From contig JAHFRA010000006.1 in NCBI GenBank assembly GCA_023259035.1, forward strand, positions 54,281-118,280: a DNA stretch of 64,000 bases. The letters are read 5' to 3'. The position numbers were made by a program, and so were the translations under genes. Source of the DNA: Gallionella sp. (GTDB lineage: Bacteria > Pseudomonadota > Gammaproteobacteria > Burkholderiales > Gallionellaceae). The notes beneath the pieces were generated by a model that did no database searches, had not been told where the DNA came from, and saw only the letters and a list, made by a program, of their open reading frames with translations. Shown piece by piece: positions 56,343-64,000 of this stretch. The stretch's first letter is position 1, and the number at the start of each line of letters is the position of its first letter.

Positions 56343-57013
56343 GCCTTCCCCATCCGTAATGGAACAAACCTGACCGGTTCTAGCCTGCTCTCGCGAAACC
56401 CCTGTGCATCACGCTCTACCAAACATAACCATTGCTCCTTTTCCGGCAACCCTAGCGGCAGCACCATTCTACCACCCACCGCCAATTGCTCTCGCAAAGC
56501 GGATGACAAAGCCGGGGCAGCAGCAGCCATAATAATGCCGTCAAACGGTGCAGCCTCGGGCAGGCCGGCGCTGCCATCCGCATAGCGCACGCTGACGTTG
56601 CGTATCTTCAGATCACGGAGTTGTTTTCTGGCGCGCTCATACAAGGGTTGAATGCGCTCCATGGTATAGACCTCTGGAAACACCTGAGCCAAGACTGCGG
56701 CCTGATAACCGCAACCGGTACCAATTTCCAGCACGCGGTTAAGCGGTCGGCTGGAAGTATCGGCAGCGCGCAACACCTCGATCATGCGTGCCACGATGTA
56801 CGGCTGGGAAATGGTTTGATCGAAATTGATCGGCAACGATACGTCATCATACGCACGGCTCGCCAATGCCTCATCGACAAACAAGTGGCGCGGCACCTCG
56901 AACATCGCCGCCAGCACCACTTCGTCCCTGATACCCTGCTCGCGCAGGCGTTCGATCATGCGCAATCGGGTGCGTTGCGAGGTCATGCCGATGCCGTTAA
57001 GCCGCGTACTCAT
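56339..57013 (-). CDS. pcm: Protein-L-isoaspartate O-methyltransferase
   Basis: Predicted 224 aa. Repairs isoaspartyl residues using SAM. Motifs: RNA/protein-binding N-terminal helix, the loop [18 protein letters not shown] (substrate binding), SAM motif [18 protein letters not shown], and post-motif [17 protein letters not shown]. Both ends overlap its neighbours surE and nlpD by four bases. Confidence 0.96.
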   Translation of the reverse strand: MSTRLNGIGMTSQRTRLRMIERLREQGIRDEVVLAAMFEVPRHLFVDEALASRAYDDVSLPINFDQTISQPYIVARMIEVLRAADTSSRPLNRVLEIGTGCGYQAAVLAQVFPEVYTMERIQPLYERARKQLRDLKIRNVSVRYADGSAGLPEAAPFDGIIMAAAAPALSSALREQLAVGGRMVLPLGLPEKEQWLCLVERDAQGFRESRLEPVRFVPLRMGKA

Positions 57014-57753
57014 TGCCCGAGCCAGCCGCGCACCGCATCGAGCTGGTTGTACTGGGTGAGATCGATTTGCAACGGGGTGATCGAGGCACGCTGCTGCGCC
57101 AATGCATAAAAATCCGTACCCGCGCCGGCATCCTGCACCTTACCCGCCGCGCCGACCCAGTACACGGTTTCGCCGTGCGGATTACTGGCTTTCACCACGG
57201 GTTCAGCCTTGTGCCGCTTGCCGAGACGCGTCACTTCCATGCCATGCAATTGATCGTAAGGCACATCCGGCACGTTGACATTGAGCAGCCATGGATGGCT
57301 GTGTGACTGTCTGGCAAAGCGTTGCACCAACTCAACGGCGATCCTGGCGGCAGTCTCGTAGTAGGCTAATTCCTTGCCCGCCAGTGAAACCGCAATCGAC
57401 GGAATACCCAGCAAAAACCCTTCGGTTGCCGCCGCGACGGTGCCGGAATAAATGGTGTCATCACCCATGTTGGCTCCGGAATTGATACCGGATACCACCA
57501 TGTCGGGTTGGCGATCCAACATGCCGGTGACCGCCAGATGCACACAATCGGTCGGCGTGCCATTGACATAGTGGAAGCCATTCGCGGCACGGCTCAGCTT
57601 GAGCGGACGATCCAGGGTAAGTGAATTGCTTGAGCCACTGCGATCACGCTCCGGCGCAACCACCACTATATCGGCGATCCGCGCAAGATGTTCGGCCAGG
57701 CACGCCAGCCCAGGTGCAAAATAACCATCGTCATTACTGATCAGGATGCGCAT
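57010..57753 (-). CDS. surE: 5'/3'-nucleotidase SurE
   Basis: Predicted 247 aa. Metal-binding Asp pair in [11 protein letters not shown]; Ser in GSSNSLTL; the Asn in [22 protein letters not shown] (cited by position about 90-111). Dephosphorylates nucleoside monophosphates and is a stress-survival gene. First of the surE-pcm-nlpD operon, with a 490-bp upstream gap where its promoter should lie. Confidence 0.96.
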   Translation of the reverse strand: MRILISNDDGYFAPGLACLAEHLARIADIVVVAPERDRSGSSNSLTLDRPLKLSRAANGFHYVNGTPTDCVHLAVTGMLDRQPDMVVSGINSGANMGDDTIYSGTVAAATEGFLLGIPSIAVSLAGKELAYYETAARIAVELVQRFARQSHSHPWLLNVNVPDVPYDQLHGMEVTRLGKRHKAEPVVKASNPHGETVYWVGAAGKVQDAGAGTDFYALAQQRASITPLQIDLTQYNQLDAVRGWLGQ

Positions 57754-58242
57754 CGGACGAAAGGAGAAATAACTAAAGTTGAATGTGGAATTAGCTGATT
57801 GTTGACACTACAGCCAACAACAAGATGACGTAACTTACTTGTTTTTTCATCCCGTCCATAAACACCTGTTGAGCACAATTCGGCATCATCTTATATACAT
57901 TGCGCATGAGTTGACGTTACTCGCCTTTGCCTAAAAATTAAGGGGAAACAATTTTCTGAAATATCCGGCATGATATCCGTGTATCTGCCGGAGAATACTA
58001 CCATAATTGCTTGATATTATTGGCCCCATAAGCCGGAATGTCCCTATGGAATTTCGCTGATTTAATTCAGCATAAAACCCGCCGCTTGATTCATAAGGAA
58101 ATTTTTCGTAGAGAGCCAAGGCCGGTCGGACAAACCACCACTCTACGAATTTTGGGAAACACCGGGGCCAGATAAGAACAGCCCGCCCATAAACCAATGG
58201 GATGCGCTCAGCGTGTAGCTAGTAGCTCCATCAGCTGTTTCA
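57754..58242. other. Intergenic region upstream of surE
   Basis: About 490 bp with moderately low GC content. It holds an 88-codon frame on the minus strand (57931-58197, beginning VYGRAVLIWPRCF) that I do not recognise; it may be a small gene or chance. No clear promoter, repeat or RNA was found. The surE promoter must lie near 57760-57900. Confidence 0.45.
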
Positions 58243-59382
58243 TCAGCGCGGAATATGCATAGCGGCATCTTCAAACGTTCCTGCTTCGGCATCCAGATGG
58301 CAGGCGGCGCAATTGGTTTTGCTTTTTACCCTGGCTAAACGCCAGTCTGATTCGGCAATATCGCGGTGCTTATCAGCCCAGTATTGTGTTTCCGTGATAC
58401 GCAACGGAAAAGCATCGGGTTTGATGGAGCCATTGATTTTTAAAGCAGCTTCCGTGGCGCTTTTTTCGGCGGCATTGTTCACCATGAAAGCAAGCAGCAC
58501 TTTGCTCGCAGCAGCATCCAGCGCGAGGTCTGTGCCGAAATGCTTGTCTTGTTCTGCCATCATCTTTTGCCAGGAACGTGCCGGAAGCAGACTCGGATGG
58601 AAAACCATGTGACAACTGCCGCATTCCTCGCGCCACTGCGCGTTGTCTGGCAGTTTGGCCCCGACAAAAGCAACGTGCGGTACATCCTTCCCGCCAACCT
58701 GATAGCCGAGACGCGCCTCGATAGGTTGATGCAGCGCATAGAAAAACCACCAGCCGCCAAATGCTGAGACCACAACCAGCATCAGGGCGCCGGTCAGGCG
58801 ATAGGGCTTGGATGCGGGCGCATCTTCCGGCGCATCCTTCATTCCCGTGACCATCGAAAGCGGCAGATTTTCTTTGTGCAGCCAGCTTTCAATCGCCACG
58901 CCAGCCAGATGCCCGAACACCATCAGCAACATCAGGATGGCCGTGATCTCATGAGCTTCTTTGAACATTCTGCCCAGCGTAAAACTTACCATGCCGGCAA
59001 CCGCCCCATGCTGCTCTTCTCCCCCTTGCGTGAACAAGCCGGTTACACCAACTACCAATCCCAAGGCCAGCAACAAATAGGCCGCCTGGCTTCCTGCCGG
59101 ATTGTGGCCAACATAGCGCGCACCGCCGCCTGACAGTATTTGGCGCAGGTAGGCCAAGCCGGTCATTGGGCTATACAGGAACGAAGTGAAGCGCGCGTAA
59201 TGCCCGCCCGCCACACCCCAGGTCAAGCGAAAACCGATCAGGCCGAGCATCAGATAGCCGAAGAAGGTGTGAACCGAAAGCCATTGGTCTTTTGCGCTGG
59301 TAAGCCAGGCGACAGCAAAACTTATGGCGAGCAGCCAGTGAAACAAGCGGGTGGGCACATCCCATATGAGAATACGTTTCAT
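58243..59382 (-). CDS. Cytochrome b561 fused to diheme cytochrome c (DHC) domain
   Basis: Predicted 379 aa. The N-terminal 170 residues are a b561-type four-helix membrane domain with heme histidines H15, H38, H144 and H158. After another helix (about 197-217) comes a periplasmic part with two heme c motifs, CGSCH (254-258) and CAACH (358-362), arranged like DHC. It probably passes electrons between quinone and periplasmic c-type cytochromes. Downstream of the separate DHC gene (21-bp gap) and the SHP-like gene, forming one operon. Confidence 0.88.
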   Translation of the reverse strand: MKRILIWDVPTRLFHWLLAISFAVAWLTSAKDQWLSVHTFFGYLMLGLIGFRLTWGVAGGHYARFTSFLYSPMTGLAYLRQILSGGGARYVGHNPAGSQAAYLLLALGLVVGVTGLFTQGGEEQHGAVAGMVSFTLGRMFKEAHEITAILMLLMVFGHLAGVAIESWLHKENLPLSMVTGMKDAPEDAPASKPYRLTGALMLVVVSAFGGWWFFYALHQPIEARLGYQVGGKDVPHVAFVGAKLPDNAQWREECGSCHMVFHPSLLPARSWQKMMAEQDKHFGTDLALDAAASKVLLAFMVNNAAEKSATEAALKINGSIKPDAFPLRITETQYWADKHRDIAESDWRLARVKSKTNCAACHLDAEAGTFEDAAMHIPR

Positions 59383-59403
59383 GATGCAGTTTGAAGTCGC
59401 GTA

Positions 59404-59898
59404 TTATTCAGGAACTTTTATATTGCTCTCACTGAAATCACCGAACTCCGCCCGCGTGTGGCAGGCTTGGCAGTTGGAGGGGCTTTTCACCAGTGGGTTT
59501 TTCCAAACGGCAGGAGGTGTTTCCCGACCGCTGTGCTCGCGCTTGAACCATGCGCCTTCAGTGATCCGCAGGGGTGCCGTCGAAGTGCTCCAACGGTTGG
59601 ATGCGTTGCTCACCAAAAAGCGGGTGATTTCAGTGCTCTCCTCGGTGGCCAACGAGGCGTCCGTGCCAAAGTGATTGTCCAATCCACCCATGACCTTGCG
59701 CCAAGATTCGGCGGGTAACAGTCCCGGCGCATAGGCGATATGGCAAGAGGAACATTCCTGTTTCCATTTGGCATTGATTTGCGCGGGTTGGAGCGGTTTG
59801 CCGCGTTGTTCGGCGGCCTGTGCGGCAGGCATTGCCATACCCATCGCAAACACGGCAACAGCAATTGCATGAAATAAATTCTGATAATGGATCAACAT
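59404..59898 (-). CDS. Diheme cytochrome c (DHC)
   Basis: Predicted 164 aa periplasmic protein: signal peptide about 1-29 (AMPAAQAAEQ cleavage). Heme c motifs CSSCH (49-53) and CQACH (143-147). Sequence around both motifs matches the C-terminal domain of the following cytochrome b fusion, so one has duplicated. In SHP gene clusters DHC is the electron partner of SHP and cytochrome b. Confidence 0.9.
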   Translation of the reverse strand: MLIHYQNLFHAIAVAVFAMGMAMPAAQAAEQRGKPLQPAQINAKWKQECSSCHIAYAPGLLPAESWRKVMGGLDNHFGTDASLATEESTEITRFLVSNASNRWSTSTAPLRITEGAWFKREHSGRETPPAVWKNPLVKSPSNCQACHTRAEFGDFSESNIKVPE

Positions 59899-59908
59899 GG
59901 CAGTCTCC

Positions 59909-60328
59909 TTATTTTTTAACCGTCAGCAGATAAGTCAGCACGTCGCCTTTTTCCTGCGCTGCGCAAACACGTCCTACCACGTCATTGCAATTGCGCTTGA
60001 ACCATTTTTCCACCTTGGCCGGGTCGCTGAATCGTTCTGCATTGGCGGACGGTGCAAGCGGCAGGATAGCTTTACCGGTGCTGGCATGCTTACCCTGAGC
60101 GGCAGTGTTTTCGGTGTGACAAGAAGTGCAGCTAAATTCTTTGCCGTGTTGTGTCTTGAAAAAAATCGCTCCTCGCTCGGCAGAGAATCCCTGAAAACCC
60201 GGAACGGTTTTTGCCTCGCTCTGGATTGAAGACAGTATCTGGTTGGGGGTTTCTGCGAAGGCGGGTTGCGCTGCCAATCCGGCAACAATCATAAGCGTCA
60301 AGCCCGATGTATAAAATATCCGTAACAT
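59909..60328 (-). CDS. SHP-like monoheme cytochrome c (DUF1924)
   Basis: Predicted 139 aa from MLRIFYTSGLTLMIV; signal peptide to about AFAETP. One heme motif CTSCH, and a later CNDVVGRVC that likely forms the disulfide typical of SHP, next to the Asn that can act as the sixth ligand. SHP proteins bind oxygen or other small ligands on heme. First gene of the three-gene cytochrome operon. Confidence 0.88.
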   Translation of the reverse strand: MLRIFYTSGLTLMIVAGLAAQPAFAETPNQILSSIQSEAKTVPGFQGFSAERGAIFFKTQHGKEFSCTSCHTENTAAQGKHASTGKAILPLAPSANAERFSDPAKVEKWFKRNCNDVVGRVCAAQEKGDVLTYLLTVKK

Positions 60329-60361
60329 GTTTATTCTCCTTTGTTGAACACCATGGAACAC

Positions 60362-60921
60362 AGATTACAGAACCAAACTTAAGGAACGTTTAAATACAAG
60401 AATATTTTCGGGGGCGGCTACAGCTTACCGCAATCAAAACACATGGATGTGTATTTCAAAACGACGGCCTTTTCGTTTTTCGCATCCTCGATGCCAAGCA
60501 TTCAGCTGCGGCGGGAAGCTCGCGCAAAAATGATGTGAGAACTGCTACAGGGTAATCGCGGGGGGCTGTCAACCTGAACTGGCATCGCTCATTTTTCACC
60601 CGTTCAAGCAGGGGTTATGGACTGCACCATACACCAATTTAATTTGGGCTTCATTTGTGCCGTAATGCTTGCATATTACCCAGGGGCGAATCATACGAAA
60701 CCTTCCAAGCCCGAGTGAACGGATCACAGGGGCGACGATCAATTTTCCGGAAGACAGACCATGAAAGAAATTACGAAATGCTCAATGCTGTTTTTTTGCA
60801 ACAATCTGATTATTTAATCGTTCATTCGTTATATAGTGCGCGTCATGAGAAGATGAAATACACTGGTAAAATATACAATATAAGTTTTTTAAACCGCCAC
60901 ATAATATTCAAGGATACTTAG
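60362..60921. other. Intergenic region, nothing clear
   Basis: About 560 bp between the cytochrome operon (minus) and the small lipoprotein (plus). An 88-codon plus-strand frame starting near 60655 has no recognisable features and is probably chance. Divergent promoters must lie here; an AT-rich part at 60830-60920 precedes the lipoprotein. Confidence 0.45.
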
Positions 60922-61125
60922 ATGAAAATTATTTCTATAGCTGTATTAGCACTCCTTGTTGGCTGCGAAGGAGGCGTTACTGGTGAAGCCGTGGAGCACT
61001 CGGTCGAAAACTGCAAAACAAGAGGGGGAATTGAAAGACTCATCAGGGTTAATCGTGGGAAAGAGGTTTCCTACAAGGTAGCTTGTAAAGACGGCGCGGT
61101 AATTGATGTTGTCGATAACGATTAA
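60922..61125 (+). CDS. Small predicted lipoprotein
   Basis: Predicted 67 aa with the signal peptide MKIISIAVLALLVGC ending in a lipobox (LVGC), so the mature protein would be anchored by the Cys. AAGGA lies 8 bases before the ATG. The mature 53 residues contain two more cysteines (ENCKTRG, VACKDG) that could pair. Base composition is more AT-rich than neighbours. Function unknown. Confidence 0.75.
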   Translation: MKIISIAVLALLVGCEGGVTGEAVEHSVENCKTRGGIERLIRVNRGKEVSYKVACKDGAVIDVVDND

Positions 61126-61187
61126 AGAATCATTGCATCAGAGTTACCCTCGTTAAACGCTGTTGTGGTTCCGTTGTTACGTAAAAG

Positions 61188-61414
61188 GTGAAGATCATCC
61201 GAATTGGCGTAGATCACAATGGGAAGCCTGCCTGACGACGCAAGGCGAATCGTAAGGAATAGCTCAAGGTTTTGCTTGAAAAATCAATCCAGGCGGTGGG
61301 ATCGGCATGGAAACCTGTGGTGGCACACGTCATTGGGCACGCAGCAGGAATATTGGATGCACCACACAGTGCGTCAAACCTTATGCAAATGAAAGGGCTC
61401 GACAAACACCATAA
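61188..61414 (+). pseudogene. IS110-family transposase relic
   Basis: VKIIRIGVDHNGK resembles the 'KITTVGIDLAK' start of IS110 DEDD transposases. About 100 bp further, IGMETCGGTRHWAR, then CVKPYANER, matches 'IGMEACGGAHHWAR...FVKPYVK'. The frame changes and the rest is gone. It lies right beside tRNA-Leu(UAG), on the 3' side. Confidence 0.8.
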
Positions 61415-61419
61415 CCATT

Positions 61420-61504
61420 TGGTGCGAAAGACAGGAATCGAACCTGCACGCCTTGCGGCGCTGGAACCTAAATCCAGTGCGTCTACCAATTCCGCCACTT
61501 TCGC
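61420..61504 (-). tRNA. tRNA-Leu (anticodon UAG)
   Basis: 85 nt including CCA. The acceptor stem GCGAAAG/CTTTCGC is fully paired, the anticodon stem CTGGA/TCCAG holds loop TTTAGGT giving UAG, and the T-arm is GCAGG/CCTGT. A long variable arm is present, typical of Leu. Confidence 0.95.
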
Positions 61505-61533
61505 GCTGTTTGTCACCCGCTTTGGGTGGCGGA

Positions 61534-62532
61534 TTATAGCACTGTCGGCTTTATCCCCACCACTACGCGTCCGCGCAGCCTGCCTTGCAGCAATTGCGGA
61601 AACACTTGTGGCAGTTCGGTGAATGGCACGGTATGCGCCACTTGTGCCAGCAATTTCGGTCGTAGATCCGTTGCCATACGTCGCCAGATTTCACGGCGCA
61701 GCGGCATCGCGGTGGCAGCGGAATCGACGCCGATCAGGCGCACGCCGCGCAGGATGAAAGGCATCACCGTGGTGTGCAGTTCGATGCCGCCCGCGTTGCC
61801 GAAGCTGGCGATCACGCCGTTCTGCTGCATCGTGCGCGTCAGCCACGCCAGCGTCTCGCCGCCCACCGCATCCAGCGCGCCCGCCCACTGCGCTTTCTCC
61901 AGCGGTCGCGTGCCCATCACCAAATCCTTGCGCAACAAAATTTCCGCCGCACCGAGCGATTTCAGGTAATCGTATTCAGCCTCTTTTCCGGTCAGCGCGA
62001 CCACGTGATAGCCAAGCTGCGCCAGCATCTGGATCGCGAGACTCGCCACCCCGCCGGTTGCGCCCGTGACGATCACCTTGCCGTTTTCCGGGCGCAGTTC
62101 GTTCTGTTCGAGGCGATGTATCGACAGTGCGGCGGCAAAGCCCGCCGTGCCGATTGCCATCGCATCGAACAGCGTCAACCCTTGCGGCAGCGGCACCACC
62201 CAGTCGGCGGGCACCCGCACGTATTCGGCAAACCCGCCGTCGTGATCCACGCCCATGCCGTAGCCGGTGACGATCACCGCGTCGCCCGCCTTGAAACGTG
62301 CATCGGATGAACTGGCCACCACGCCCGCCGCATCCACCCCGCCGACACAGGGAAAGCGGCGAATCACCTTGCCCGCGCCGGTTGCGGCGAGCGCGTCCTT
62401 GTAGTTCACGCTGGAGTAATGCGTCTGGATGACGACCTCACCGGGATCGAGATCGTCCAGCGTCAGCTCGACGAAACGCCCGGAGGATTGGCCGGATTCT
62501 TCGAAGATGCGGTAAGCGGAAAATTTTTTCAT
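61534..62532 (-). CDS. Acrylyl-CoA reductase / YhdH-type quinone oxidoreductase
   Basis: Predicted 332 aa of the zinc-free MDR family. Motifs: HYSSVNYKDALAATG, the NADPH loop VTGATGGVASLAIQML, and GALDAVGGETLAWL, which match AcuI/YhdH. In AcuI the enzyme reduces acryloyl-CoA with NADPH. Substrate here is not proven. Located just downstream of tRNA-Leu on the same strand. Confidence 0.9.
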   Translation of the reverse strand: MKKFSAYRIFEESGQSSGRFVELTLDDLDPGEVVIQTHYSSVNYKDALAATGAGKVIRRFPCVGGVDAAGVVASSSDARFKAGDAVIVTGYGMGVDHDGGFAEYVRVPADWVVPLPQGLTLFDAMAIGTAGFAAALSIHRLEQNELRPENGKVIVTGATGGVASLAIQMLAQLGYHVVALTGKEAEYDYLKSLGAAEILLRKDLVMGTRPLEKAQWAGALDAVGGETLAWLTRTMQQNGVIASFGNAGGIELHTTVMPFILRGVRLIGVDSAATAMPLRREIWRRMATDLRPKLLAQVAHTVPFTELPQVFPQLLQGRLRGRVVVGIKPTVL

Positions 62533-62544
62533 TGGGGTTGCCCT

Positions 62545-62826
62545 GCATGAACGACAGAAAACAAATCAACTTCGTCGGGGGTAGCCCGACAGCTAGTCAC
62601 TTTTTCTTGCTTCGCCAAAGAAAAAGTAACCAAAAAGAAGGCGACCCCGGTTTGCCGCCTGCGCGGTACCCTGCGTTGCTCGACTGGTCAGGCGGCTGCG
62701 GAACTCGCGCTACGCGCTCAAACAGTCCTCGCCGACCCCCCCTGACCAGCCTGCGCTACTCGGCGGCGCACAGGGGAGGAAAAGCGAAGCCTTAAAATCA
62801 GGTGGGCAACAAGTTGCCCACCATGC
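62545..62826 (+). repeat. Copy A of a ~285-bp inverted repeat element
   Basis: Begins GCATGAACGACAGAAAACAAATC and ends with a palindrome GTGGGCAAC-AA-GTTGCCCAC (62802-62821) and CATGC. It matches the reverse complement of 63599-63886 over its full length, with scattered differences. Widely seen type of intergenic repeat whose reading frames are often mis-annotated as proteins. Confidence 0.88.
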
Positions 62827-62828
62827 TC

Positions 62829-63521
62829 CTATGCCCCACGTCTTGCATCTCGTCTCATTTTCGCAAGCCGCAAACGTTCTGGCTCCGTATACATGCGCTC
62901 AAGTAGTGCGAATGTAAAATCAAGTAAATCTTCTGCTTCTTCCTTTTTTAGAGAGCCATCATGAGCCCCATCATTGCCATCTTCTTTGATACAAGATGAA
63001 AGGTCTTGCAAGGCTATCGGCAATAACCCTTGAGCAAAAAGCCAAGGCAATCTAAGGCCAAGGTTCCGCCGAATTTTTGAGTTAAGGCCGTCCCTATCGT
63101 CTTCTGGAAGCAATGCCTTAGTAGCAAGATCGACACAAAGTCGAAACATAGTACCTGCTGCATTAAAACAACCAACTGAAAAGCAAGTGGTGCCCTCTGA
63201 GAAAACAGTCCCTAATTTTTCCGGCAGATATTCTGGTGGCTCAATATTGCTAGCATCTTTGAGGCTAATATAGTCTTCTATATTCACTAAATTATTGATA
63301 GCTGAAGAAACCTTATTCAGTCCACTTTGACGAATGTATTTCGATTCCTCAATGCCTCTCTCACGAAGAACGAATACAGTTGATTTCTTACAATGGCGGC
63401 AAATGCAAAACGCCTCATATATATTTTGCCAACCGTTAACTTTGATAACTGTTTGGCTGACAAGGTCAAACGTCATACGACTCGAATCACAACGAGGGCA
63501 ATCGGACACTAGCTCTGACAT
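62829..63521 (-). CDS. DUF4145 domain protein with zinc ribbon
   Basis: Predicted 230 aa. N-terminal CPRCDS and CRHCKKS form a likely four-cysteine zinc ribbon (residues about 8-45). The C-terminal half has the DUF4145 pattern IKEDGNDGAHDGSLKKEEAEDLLDF. DUF4145 occurs alone or fused to restriction subunits and in defence contexts, but its activity is not known. The stop lies 2 bp from repeat copy A; copy B lies 77 bp upstream of the start. It is more AT-rich than the flanks. Confidence 0.85.
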   Translation of the reverse strand: MSELVSDCPRCDSSRMTFDLVSQTVIKVNGWQNIYEAFCICRHCKKSTVFVLRERGIEESKYIRQSGLNKVSSAINNLVNIEDYISLKDASNIEPPEYLPEKLGTVFSEGTTCFSVGCFNAAGTMFRLCVDLATKALLPEDDRDGLNSKIRRNLGLRLPWLFAQGLLPIALQDLSSCIKEDGNDGAHDGSLKKEEAEDLLDFTFALLERMYTEPERLRLAKMRRDARRGA

Positions 63522-63598
63522 TTAGCGCTCCTAATAAATATATATTTCGTAATCTAGCTCCAATGTACCGGAGTCAAATTGTTTTGGCTATCTACCCT

Positions 63599-63886
63599 GC
63601 ATGGTGGGCAACTTGTTGCCCACCCAATTTTCGGTTTTGGGTTTCCGCTTTACCTCCCCTGTGCGCCGCCGAGTAGCGCAGGCTGGTCAGGGGGTGTCGG
63701 CGAGGACTGTCTGAGCGCGTAGCGCGAGTTCCGCAGCCGCCTGACCAGTCGAGCAACGCAGGGAACCCGAAGGGCGGCAAACCGGGGTCGCCTTTTCTTC
63801 GGTTACCTTCTTTTGGCGAAGCAAAAGAAGGTAACTTGCTGCCGGGCAACCCCCGGCGGTGTTGATTTGTTTTCTGTCGTTCATGC
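63599..63886 (-). repeat. Copy B of the ~285-bp inverted repeat element
   Basis: Reverse-orientation copy of the element at 62545-62826. Its palindrome lies at 63604-63623 on the gene-facing side, and the GCATGAACGACAG end faces outwards. Together the copies enclose the DUF4145 gene. Confidence 0.88.
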
Positions 63887-64000
63887 TTCGACAAGCTTGT
63901 ATGGTGTTTACGGTTCTTTTTTATGTCAAAGAAGAGCCGGGGTGGAGGGGCATCGACAAGCATCTGCCGCGTAACGGACAGACTTAGTGAGAACTCTCCC

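Noticed and set aside
60655..60921. 88-codon plus-strand frame before the small lipoprotein
   Set aside because: No ribosome site, no domain, biased composition; probably chance.
61214..61516. 100-codon minus-strand frame containing AELVDALDLGSS
   Set aside because: This is the translation of tRNA-Leu(UAG) and the IS110 relic read backwards, a common false protein.
63687..63884. 65-codon frame starting MNDRKQIN in repeat copy B
   Set aside because: It is part of the repeat element; the other copy carries a frame-changed version, so it is not a conserved protein.

Overview
The window looks like chromosome from a betaproteobacterium, probably a Nitrosomonadales/Gallionellaceae-type autotroph. 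Evidence is the gene order tpiA-secG-tRNA-Leu-nuo, the protein style, and a cytochrome c cluster. The family-level placement is inference. Most genes read leftwards (minus strand); ugd, tex, two small proteins and two transposase relics read rightwards.

Region 1 (0-3.5 kb): a FapA/DUF342 protein, then an SPFH/NfeD membrane pair. Region 2 (3.5-20 kb): a complex I operon in order nuoABCDEFGHIJK, then an unusual distal part. The ordinary NuoL position holds an MrpD-like antiporter subunit (495 aa), an 84-aa two-helix protein and a 582-aa antiporter subunit with a NuoL-type C-terminus, followed by nuoM and nuoN. The complex would therefore have four antiporter-like subunits instead of three. The nuoC-nuoD junction carries a duplicated nuoD start. 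Region 3 (20-22.5 kb): an AT-rich scar with an integrase remnant beside tRNA-Leu(GAG), then secG and tpiA.

Region 4 (22.6-29 kb): ugd and an HDOD protein, then a four-gene set for 4-amino-4-deoxy-arabinose lipid modification (arnC-like, separate formyltransferase and decarboxylase proteins, arnD-like). No arnB or arnT is in the window. An IS5-type transposase relic and tex follow.

Region 5 (32.4-51.8 kb): a fatty-acid degradation region (thiolase, fadB-like, fadL, thioesterase, acyl-CoA ligase, SDR, fadE). A 7-kb defence-like island sits between thiolase and fadB. It holds a winged-helix/nucleotidyltransferase pair, a YhcG remnant and a five-gene operon: cytosine-5 methyltransferase, a protein with two GHKL ATPase domains, a receiver-domain protein, a PD-(D/E)XK-like protein and Vsr. 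This operon, apparently joining restriction-modification to two-component-like signalling, is the best candidate for an undescribed system here.

Region 6 (51.9-57.8 kb): a cyclic-nucleotide-domain protein with a degenerate GGDEF, radA, a radical SAM protein, an nlpD-like gene, pcm and surE. Region 7 (58-64 kb): an SHP/diheme cytochrome c/cytochrome b561 cluster, a small lipoprotein, an IS110 relic, tRNA-Leu(UAG), an AcuI/YhdH-type oxidoreductase, and a DUF4145 gene enclosed by two inverted copies of a ~285-bp repeat. No CRISPR array or rRNA gene was seen.
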